NCBI GenBank assembly: GCA_013178185.1
Contig: JABLXC010000027.1
Location: 1-48,975 of the forward strand
DNA: 48,975 bases
Direction: 5' to 3'
From: Anaerolineae bacterium
GTDB lineage: Bacteria; Chloroflexota; Anaerolineae; Anaerolineales; Anaerolineaceae
The notes under the pieces are model-generated. The model had not been told where the DNA came from. It ran no database searches and was given only the letters and a program-made list of their open reading frames with translations. How positions within the stretch are numbered: the first letter of the stretch is position 1; each line of letters opens with the position of its first letter. Positions 43,049 to 48,975 of the stretch are shown here, piece after piece. Both the position numbers and the translations under genes were made by a program.

Positions 43049-43081
43049 ATCATACCAGCCCCAATGTTAAATCTTTATAAA
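43049..43081 (-). promoter_or_regulatory. Regulon promoter P4 (divergent to P3)
   Basis: On the (-) strand: TTTATA (43081-43076), TTAACA (43070-43065), exactly 10 bases, then TATGAT (43054-43049) preceded by TGG. It drives the crystallin-like protein and the two-component system, so the system would regulate itself. Confidence 0.75.
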
Positions 43082-43131
43082 GTTTTAACATTGGGTTTTA
43101 AAGAATAATGGAATTGCTCAAAATCACAAAC

Positions 43132-43164
43132 TTTACAAAGATTTAACACCGGTTTTGGTAATAT
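43132..43164 (+). promoter_or_regulatory. Regulon promoter P3
   Basis: TTTACA (43132-43137), TTAACA (43143-43148), exactly 10 bases, then TAATAT (43159-43164) preceded by TGG. Drives the secreted-protein genes from 43219. Confidence 0.75.
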
Positions 43165-43218
43165 GCATTCTAGATGCTATTTCGAAAATAGACAATTGAT
43201 TGTAAAAAAGGAGCAAAC

Positions 43219-44145
43219 ATGAAAAAGCTAGCTTTCCTAGTATTGTTGATCGTCACCGTTTTATCCGGGACGTTAGTTGGAAAAGCAATTGCCTCTAACG
43301 GTTTTGATGCATACTCCATGACAACTCACAAGATTGAAAATGGAAATTTAACGAATAAGGTTACCGACCTTATTTCTTTTACTTCACAAAATATCGAAAA
43401 TGAGAAAAATAATGATTCCAAACTCGTCTCAATTAATAATGTCAGTGATAATGTCATAGATTCATCACCTTCTACCGACGAGGAAATTCTTCAGGAATTG
43501 TCTCGGTATAAAGACTTGGAGAACACCTATCTAATGCAACCAGGCTGGACATCAATAACATTTGACCAATATGACCTCCTACCATTGAATAGTCCCAAAC
43601 CCTTACCATCACAATATCGAAAAGAGATCTGGAGCCATTTTGATGGAAATCAAAAGGTGACCGAGCAGGTGGATTATCTTATTTCTTCCGAAACCGGTAA
43701 GGTCCCATTAGGGGTATTTGTGAATGGCGAATTAACCTCCCTGTGGAATGATGGTCAAAAAGTAAAAAAGGATCCTTATACACCGGCTTACGATTTGTAC
43801 CTTGTGAGCAGCATTCAGACTCTTGTTGAAAGTAACTCCCCACTTGAATTATCCTTCAAACAGGAAATATTGGCTAATCAATCCGTATCCTTGATTGAAC
43901 TCCGCACTCAGTTTTCCACAACAGACAAACAATGGATCAATATTCAATTGGACAAGCCGGTATGGGGGCAATACGAGAAGTTCACTTTTAACTCTCAAAC
44001 AGGATTATTGTTGAAATATGAACATTATTATGTTCTGGATGATATGTCTTTGGTTCTTTCATCAGTAACAGATAATTTCGAATACAGCGTAGCATCTGAA
44101 GCGCCATCTGATGTCACTAATCTAATTGCAACTGGAGGAAAATAA
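43219..44145 (+). CDS. Secreted protein of unknown family
   Basis: A 308-residue exported protein. AAAGGAG precedes the ATG. Signal peptide MKKLAFLVLLIVTVLSGTLV then GKAIA, nearly the same as in the 36640 protein, and the following FDAYSMTTHKIENGNLT corresponds to its FSTYNMTIPKLGGSNTT. The remaining 230 residues (after about residue 80) are mixed helix/strand; the strand run FTFNSQTGLLLKYEHYYVLD recalls LolA/RseB-like folds but is not diagnostic. First gene after P3. Confidence 0.65.
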   Translation: MKKLAFLVLLIVTVLSGTLVGKAIASNGFDAYSMTTHKIENGNLTNKVTDLISFTSQNIENEKNNDSKLVSINNVSDNVIDSSPSTDEEILQELSRYKDLENTYLMQPGWTSITFDQYDLLPLNSPKPLPSQYRKEIWSHFDGNQKVTEQVDYLISSETGKVPLGVFVNGELTSLWNDGQKVKKDPYTPAYDLYLVSSIQTLVESNSPLELSFKQEILANQSVSLIELRTQFSTTDKQWINIQLDKPVWGQYEKFTFNSQTGLLLKYEHYYVLDDMSLVLSSVTDNFEYSVASEAPSDVTNLIATGGK

Positions 44146-44146
44146 C

Positions 44147-44587
44147 ATGAAAAACAAGATATTTCACGCCCTTATGGTTGCAATGGGTATCTGCTTTTTG
44201 CTTACTGGAACTGTTTTCGCTGCAACGTATACGCACATCGGACCAGGTAGCACTGTTGGTGGGGTAAATGTTAGCACCAGTTCTTATATCACAACCAGCT
44301 CCTACAGTTTTCTCACTCAAGGGAACAGTACAGCTTGATCTTCGATCAGCCGGATTGGTGGGAATACATTTGCTTCTCGTGAATGGTGTGGTGGTTCTAT
44401 TAGAAATTCTGCGAATCATGGAGGGTGGGTGGGTTATAACGTCTCTTCAAAAACGATAAATGGCGGTTTGGTCTGGGGGGCTCGATGTACGGATCAATCT
44501 GGTAGTACTGCTGCTCAGCATGATTTTTCAAACGCTGGCGAAACGTGGCAGCCATATTTTTACTCACCGTTAGATCCAAGACCATGA
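44147..44587 (+). pseudogene. Secreted protein interrupted by an in-frame TGA
   Basis: GGAGG precedes the ATG. A signal peptide (MKNKIFHALMVAMGICFLLT, then GTVFAA) leads a 63-residue frame that ends at TGA 44336-44338. The same frame stays open for 82 more codons to 44587 (SSISRIGGNTFASREWCGGS, HGGWVGYNV, GGLVWGARCTDQSG), with a typical secreted composition and two Cys. TGG or CGA to TGA would explain it. Without the lesion it would be a 146-residue secreted protein. No family is recognised. Confidence 0.7.
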
Positions 44588-44631
44588 CAAATAAAAACCG
44601 AAATCGAAACAATCAACCTAAGGAGAAAAGA

Positions 44632-45060
44632 ATGAAAACTCACAAATTGCAACCAATTCTTACTTTGACTATTTTGGCAGTTTTGGTTCTTACCCTATTG
44701 CCAACGAACTCTGTATTTGCTGCTACTTGTACTGGTTCAGGATGTAATGGGATAGACCCCCAAGGTACAACTTGTTGGAACGATGCAACTATTGCAAATT
44801 GGGCTTGGGGGTCTGATGGTACGATGAAAAACAGAAATATGTACTCACCAGGCTGCGTTTCCAATTGGTCATACACCCTATATCCAACTGCAACATATCT
44901 CGCTGCTGAAACTGTAGGTGTTTTTAGATATGAGGCTCCTAGAACATATACCTACGTTTGGAACAGTATGTGGGATGGGAGTGGATTAGTGTGCACGCGC
45001 GGATATAAAGGTTCCTCCCAAGGAAACTACGATATCTATTCCAACAGCGTGTGCGCATAA
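44632..45060 (+). CDS. Secreted DUF2690-like (YjfA-type) protein
   Basis: A 142-residue exported protein; AAGGAG fixes the ATG at 44632. Signal peptide up to about VFAA. The mature part starts CTGSGCNGIDPQGTTCWNDA and continues NRNMYSPGCVSNWSYTLYP, the Cys pattern of DUF2690. Function in this family is unknown. A further Cys pair follows near the C-terminus. It lies in the P3-driven series. Confidence 0.75.
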   Translation: MKTHKLQPILTLTILAVLVLTLLPTNSVFAATCTGSGCNGIDPQGTTCWNDATIANWAWGSDGTMKNRNMYSPGCVSNWSYTLYPTATYLAAETVGVFRYEAPRTYTYVWNSMWDGSGLVCTRGYKGSSQGNYDIYSNSVCA

Positions 45061-45096
45061 ATAATTAACCTAAATATGAAAAAAAGGAGATTTACG

Positions 45097-45723
45097 ATGA
45101 AAAAGCATTTTCTTTTTTTGGGAATTGTAATTTTCGCAACAGCATTGAGTTTTGCTCTGTTCAATTCTCTGACGAAAGCACAAGCAAACTCCAGTGTTCT
45201 GTCCGCCAATAATAATATAGCCTTACAGAAGGTCGAAATCCATCAGAATGACATTCAAGCTGAACTCTGCATTTTCTTGCCATCACTCGAACAGTGGGTC
45301 CCTTACGCTACCCTAATTGTAGATGGAAAGGTCATTTCAAACAGCGAGGTGGCATTGATTAACGCCAAAGATCCGAATACGGCGAAATCTCAAACCAGAT
45401 GTTATCAATTTACATTCCCTGTCACTGTGACAGAAAAGATGTCCAAAACAGCGGTATTAAAGCTGGAAAAACTCACAGCGGATTATCAAGGTGGCTTGTT
45501 GACAGAGACTGGTTTAGTGGCGATTAAAAAGCGACTTCAAGAAACTCAACCCCAAATTGATTTTACTGTCGTCATCGAAAAAGGTAAGGGCGGGGGTGGT
45601 GCCTATATTCAAATTCTCGCTAAACCAGACGGTATGAGTGATGACCAGGCATTCCAATTGATCCAACAAGCAACGATCGAAGAAGTGCCTGAAACTTGGC
45701 AAGAAGTAGTAAATTTGCAATAA
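45097..45723 (+). CDS. Secreted protein with the shared C-terminal domain A
   Basis: A 208-residue exported protein. AAGGAGA upstream supports the ATG at 45097 over that at 45076. A signal segment (FLFLGIVIFATALSFALF) is followed by one domain seen also in the 45819 and 46904 proteins: AELCIFLPSLEQWVPYATLI, TRCYQFTFPV, and the end ILAKPDGMSDDQAFQLIQQA. Function unknown. A terminator follows, so it ends its transcript. Confidence 0.65.
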   Translation: MKKHFLFLGIVIFATALSFALFNSLTKAQANSSVLSANNNIALQKVEIHQNDIQAELCIFLPSLEQWVPYATLIVDGKVISNSEVALINAKDPNTAKSQTRCYQFTFPVTVTEKMSKTAVLKLEKLTADYQGGLLTETGLVAIKKRLQETQPQIDFTVVIEKGKGGGGAYIQILAKPDGMSDDQAFQLIQQATIEEVPETWQEVVNLQ

Positions 45724-45734
45724 CAAAAGATAAA

Positions 45735-45789
45735 AAGACTATCCGGTGGAGACTTGTTTCTACCTCTATCGGATAGTCTTCTTTATTTT
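45735..45789 (+). terminator. Terminator after the 45097 gene
   Basis: AAGACTATCCG (45735-45745) and CGGATAGTCTT (45770-45780) form a perfect stem with an inner GGTGGA/TCTACC helix, followed by CTTTATTTT. Confidence 0.85.
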
Positions 45790-45818
45790 CCACCAATTAT
45801 AAAAAAGAAAAGGTTATG

Positions 45819-46907
45819 ATGACCAAACCAAGGATTCTTTACAAGCGAATATTACTTTGTGTTTTCGTTGTTTTCCTATTGACTGGCTGTGTTTCAGAAC
45901 AACAATCAACCAAAGAACCCACGACCCAGATATTTTTTTCCACAGCGATCAGAGCCACTCACCCTTATACAACTGCCACAGTTTTATCTCCTGCTCAGAC
46001 ATTGGTTCCAGTAATGACATCCACATCATCGCTAGATAAAGCCTCTTTTGTTAGTGAAAATTATCCAGATAATTCAATTTTGAAACCTGGCGAGGCATTT
46101 ACAAAGACCTGGGAGATAAAAAATACTGGCGCTTCTACATGGACCACGAATTATCATCTGGTGTTAATTGCTTCTCCAGAGGGAAATACGCTAGGATCTG
46201 TTCCCCAGATTAGTTTCTCACAACAAACTTCACCAGGAGAGACAATGTTACTCTCTGTTCCCTTGACCGCACCTCAATCCGAGGGGATTTATAGTGTGTA
46301 CTGGGCGATAATAAATGAAGCCGGGGAAATAATCCCTGTAGATGGTGGTAATTTATGGGTAAAAATCCATGTCAGTAAATCTGGCCAAACTTCTTCATCA
46401 GTTTCTGGCGGGGAGATATCTGCTAATGGTATCACCATTACAATAACAAATATCTCTTCTGATGAGCAAACCACCACAATAAATCTATGCTTATCGGTAT
46501 CATTGCATACATACTCATTGGATCAAAGTCCGAAATTATTGATTAATCAAGTTCAGGTACCTTTTGTATCTGGGGGCAGTGATTTTTCAAGCGGAGAAGG
46601 ATGTATGGTAGTTACCTACCAGGCAGGCGCAAACGACATTGAGAAATCTAGCGATGTGAAGTTGATTATAGATGGCAGCCTTCGAATGTCTCCTCCACCT
46701 GGTGATCCGAATGTGGCTTGTCAGACTGCCCGTCAAAATCTGATCATCGAATACCCAGGTATCAATTTTCAATGTAATTTCAGCATGGCAGGTTATTATA
46801 CTGATCTAGAATTGCCTAGTGGAATGACACAGACACTGGCAAACTCTATAATAATCGACACAATTGAGGGGGCGATTTATGGGCCATGGACGATAAAAAT
46901 CAAATGA
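45819..46907 (+). CDS. Lipoprotein with NBR1-Ig-like domain and shared domain A
   Basis: A 362-residue lipoprotein: lipobox LLTGC near residue 24 after a hydrophobic signal. Residues about 75-190 form an NBR1-like Ig domain (FVSENYPDNSILKPGEAFTK, then TWEIKNTGASTWTTNYHLVL), frequent in Chloroflexota surface proteins. The C-terminal 160 residues contain domain A shared with the neighbours (LCLSVSLHTYSLDQSPKLLI, CMVVTYQAG, ELPSGMTQTLANSIIIDTIE, GPWTI). The ATG at 45819 has better spacing from AAAAGG than 45816. Overlaps the next gene at ATGA. Confidence 0.7.
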   Translation: MTKPRILYKRILLCVFVVFLLTGCVSEQQSTKEPTTQIFFSTAIRATHPYTTATVLSPAQTLVPVMTSTSSLDKASFVSENYPDNSILKPGEAFTKTWEIKNTGASTWTTNYHLVLIASPEGNTLGSVPQISFSQQTSPGETMLLSVPLTAPQSEGIYSVYWAIINEAGEIIPVDGGNLWVKIHVSKSGQTSSSVSGGEISANGITITITNISSDEQTTTINLCLSVSLHTYSLDQSPKLLINQVQVPFVSGGSDFSSGEGCMVVTYQAGANDIEKSSDVKLIIDGSLRMSPPPGDPNVACQTARQNLIIEYPGINFQCNFSMAGYYTDLELPSGMTQTLANSIIIDTIEGAIYGPWTIKIK

Positions 46908-48163
46908 GTGCTGCATTGAAAAAAACTTTATACATCAGTAAAATACTAAATGGATTGTTGATCGTCTGCTTTGTTGTCACTGGGTGTAATTTTCAATGGG
47001 TAAAAGATCTTTCTGTTGAAAGGACTTCAACATCCGTTAATAATGCCAATGTAGATCTAGAAATCACCTGGGCTTACCGCGATGAAGGACGTCTGGGAAT
47101 AGAGATCCTTGTGAAAAACTATCCACTTGCCCAGGAAGCCACTCTACAATGCCCAATTACGCGTATTGATCTAGAGAACGGTGGGAAAAGCTATCTACTC
47201 TACAAGAATCCTGATCAGATCTCCCTGAATGAGTTTTATAAAATCAAAAGCCATAACAATTGGCATTGCGCAATTAAACGACATCAGGGTGGATTTGCCG
47301 ATTACCTATTTAGCTTGACTCATTTCAATGAAGATCGTTCTTTGCCGGATGGTACTAATTATTTTCAAAATGACCCCTTACCAGAATTATTCGATTCATC
47401 CGATATCCTTATTGAATTGGGTCAAGTAAACGCATTATTTGGACCACAATCAATGGTTACCTTACCCTCTCTGGGTTCTTTTACTCTCAACGTAAAATAC
47501 GCTGAAATAAAAGAAAAACTAACGTGGCAAAATTCACAAAAATTTATCGGGGATAGCATTGTCATCCAGGTAAATCGAGTAGCCTTGAATCCATCAGTGA
47601 CCTGGTTGAACGCTTGTATCATGATACCCGATAATCACAATTGGATTCCTAAAGCAAAACTAGAATCAAATGGATATTTAGCCTATTCTACAGATTACCT
47701 GCTCACATATCCCGTATACCCTTCCACATCTTTCGTGAGTGATCAGAGGTGTTTTATTTTTACCATCCCTTATAGTTATTCTATAGGTTCTCCACTATCA
47801 GATTTCCACATAGGAATTAATCAAGTGATTATTGATAACACTAATCCTGGACAGGTGGAGATGAAAGATTGCGAAGCTGTGGGTAGAGAAATTGGAGAAC
47901 TGAAAAGTATTCAGATTAACTGCTGGAAATTTGAAACGAACGGTCAGCCACAACACTGGTTTCAAGTGGTTTCTTATCCAGATAATATGACCTACCAAGA
48001 AGCATACGACATTGTCGAAACCGCATTTACCAACACAATAGTTGGCCCATGGATGTTGTCCATTGATTTCCAACCAGCTATGACAACCTCACCTACTTCT
48101 CACCCACCGGTAGAAAAGCCAGAAGAATTAATCGACGTTATACAATCCACGCCATCACCTTAG
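46904..48163 (+). CDS. Lipoprotein with shared domain A
   Basis: A 419-residue lipoprotein with lipobox VVTGC (about residue 28). The C-terminal half carries domain A (ACIMIPDNHNWIPKAKLESN, QRCFIFTIPYS, SYPDNMTYQEAYDIVETAF, GPWML), and the N-terminal half may be a further diverged relative. The tail is Pro/Thr-rich. The ATG at 46904 overlaps the upstream stop as ATGA; a start at 46886 is also possible. Function unknown. Confidence 0.65.
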   Translation: MSAALKKTLYISKILNGLLIVCFVVTGCNFQWVKDLSVERTSTSVNNANVDLEITWAYRDEGRLGIEILVKNYPLAQEATLQCPITRIDLENGGKSYLLYKNPDQISLNEFYKIKSHNNWHCAIKRHQGGFADYLFSLTHFNEDRSLPDGTNYFQNDPLPELFDSSDILIELGQVNALFGPQSMVTLPSLGSFTLNVKYAEIKEKLTWQNSQKFIGDSIVIQVNRVALNPSVTWLNACIMIPDNHNWIPKAKLESNGYLAYSTDYLLTYPVYPSTSFVSDQRCFIFTIPYSYSIGSPLSDFHIGINQVIIDNTNPGQVEMKDCEAVGREIGELKSIQINCWKFETNGQPQHWFQVVSYPDNMTYQEAYDIVETAFTNTIVGPWMLSIDFQPAMTTSPTSHPPVEKPEELIDVIQSTPSP

Positions 48164-48324
48164 CCATCAGCGTAAATTGTTCTTGGAATTTTAAAAGTAC
48201 CTTACTTCCCTGGAAAAATATGAACCAACAAATGAAGTTTAAAACAATTATTGGTTAGGTGGAATAAATGGCCACATCATGCATTTCCTTAAAAAGTTTT
48301 ACGGTGTTCAAACAATTGAAAGAC

Positions 48325-48357
48325 TTTACAAAAATTTAACACCTGATTTGCTATATT
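48325..48357 (+). promoter_or_regulatory. Regulon promoter P5
   Basis: TTTACA (48325-48330), TTAACA (48336-48341), 10 bases, then TATATT (48352-48357) preceded by TGC. No full gene follows on the + strand; only a 23-codon frame at 48430. Confidence 0.7.
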
Positions 48358-48429
48358 TATATTTAGATGGTATGGGAACCAACTTAATTTAGTGGGAAAA
48401 GTCAGGACATTAATAATTATAATGACGGA

Positions 48430-48501
48430 ATGAAGTTATCCAAGGTGGCCAATTTCTTGATGGCATTTACAGTCACTTTTCCCGTTATCGTTGAGGTATG
48501 A
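48430..48501 (+). pseudogene. Truncated secreted-protein start behind P5
   Basis: A 23-residue frame, MKLSKVANFLMAFTVTFPVI then VEV, that looks like a signal peptide ending at TGA with nothing after it. It lies 73 bases past the P5 -10. I see it as the remnant of another regulon gene; a short peptide product is possible. No other gene is seen in 48164-48547. Confidence 0.35.
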
Positions 48502-48547
48502 TGATATATAAAGTTGAAGTAATCATTCCGAACGAGCTTATAGCGGA

Positions 48548-48975
48548 TTAGCCTATAAAGATTATCCCTACTTTCAAGATTAATACCGAGGCCAACAATA
48601 TCGGCAATCCCGGTAATCGGTGAAGCTTGATTTTCTGTTCCCGTACCATAGATACCAATCCTAAAGCAATCACAACGATTAAGTGAATAACCAGAAACGA
48701 CATGATAAAGAAAATCCCTGGCCAGATAAGACAGATCGTAATTGCACTAACGGCATCTGCGCCACCCCACCACTTCAATTCCCAGGCAGCCCAGAAGCCA
48801 ATGATTGCCAATGCTGAAAGTGGTGAAGATTGAATCGAGAGGAATGCCCCCAAAAATAGCAATGGGAGCCAGGTGATTATTCGGCTTAATTCTTCCCAGC
48901 CAAATGCTTGAGATATTCTATACCGTTCACTAACAGCTGCAACTAAGACAGCAAGAAGGACTAATGCCCAGTCTC
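48548..48975 (-). CDS. Prepilin-peptidase-like protein, N-terminus beyond the right edge
   Basis: An open frame that continues to the window edge (first visible residues DWALVLLAVLVAAVSERYRI). It is polytopic with ELKWWGGADAVSAITICLIW, the second catalytic motif of A24 prepilin peptidases. In the first-motif position it has AAVSERYRIS instead of the expected Asp-containing YDLR-type sequence, so it may be inactive. A TTG at 48862 is a possible start but would cut off visible membrane helices. Confidence 0.6.
   Translation of the reverse strand, partial: DWALVLLAVLVAAVSERYRISQAFGWEELSRIITWLPLLFLGAFLSIQSSPLSALAIIGFWAAWELKWWGGADAVSAITICLIWPGIFFIMSFLVIHLIVVIALGLVSMVREQKIKLHRLPGLPILLASVLILKVGIIFIG

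Noticed and set aside
12990-44338. Stop-codon reassignment to explain interrupted genes
   Set aside because: The interruptions use different stops (TAG in pglZ, TGA at 44336, several kinds in pglX), while all three codons end normal genes nearby.
1-48975. CRISPR array or tRNA genes
   Set aside because: No regularly spaced repeats and no cloverleaf-like sequence noticed on either strand; a covariance search was not possible.

Overview
The window looks like part of a Chloroflexota genome, most likely class Anaerolineae. This is inferred from protein style: NBR1-Ig-like lipoproteins, a TadE/TadG/Flp set and the HTH proteins at the left edge. There is no rRNA or other phylogenetic marker, so the assignment is tentative. 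No tRNA, rRNA or CRISPR array was recognised. The window reads as accessory DNA with four blocks.

Block 1 (about 0.5-18.8 kb, + strand) is a BREX phage-defence island. Two HTH proteins come first, then a small HTH_17-type DNA-binding protein, then brxE-brxA-brxB-brxC-pglX-pglZ-brxL and a zinc-finger/possible nuclease protein of unknown family. The set mixes a type 6 marker (BrxE) with the type 1 effector (BrxL). The BrxL has a C-terminal domain that looks like MIT_C rather than the usual Lon-type domain. pglX is split by a roughly 105-bp stop-rich segment and pglZ by a single in-frame TAG, so the locus may be decaying, switched off, or (for pglX) expressed as two polypeptides. The middle of pglX, including its specificity part, is much more AT-rich than its ends.

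Block 2 (18.8-31.9 kb, mostly - strand) is a DNA-processing module of the kind carried by integrative elements or plasmids: an OB-fold SSB-like protein, a SWIM-zinc-finger/Rad52-like protein, SSB, RadC, a DnaN sliding clamp, several small proteins and a 1126-residue methylase-helicase. An AbiEi/AbiEii type IV toxin-antitoxin pair sits inside it on the + strand, with two palindromic operators upstream.

Block 3 (34.0-36.2 kb, - strand) has an IS3-family transposase remnant followed by a compact pilus set: prepilin peptidase (probable CTG start), a 48-residue Flp pilin (TTG start), TadE and TadG-like proteins. A second prepilin-peptidase-like gene runs off the right edge. The block 2 and block 3 operons share an upstream box (CCTAGGTGGTCA on the + strand) and a GGACA/TGTCC leader hairpin, suggesting co-regulation.

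Block 4 (32.0-34.0 and 36.5-48.5 kb) is a secretion/envelope regulon: secreted proteins and lipoproteins, a three-permease ABC-2 transporter with its ATPase, and an OmpR-type two-component system co-transcribed with a secreted crystallin-like protein. Five promoters share one architecture: two TTTACA/TTAACA hexamers 11 bp apart, then 9-10 bp, then a TGN-extended -10. That is how an OmpR/PhoP-type regulator would bind over a weak -35, and the only such regulator here is in the same cluster. This autoregulated set of secreted proteins, transporter and two-component system is the best candidate for an undescribed system. Together with the variant BREX locus it is the most interesting content of the window.
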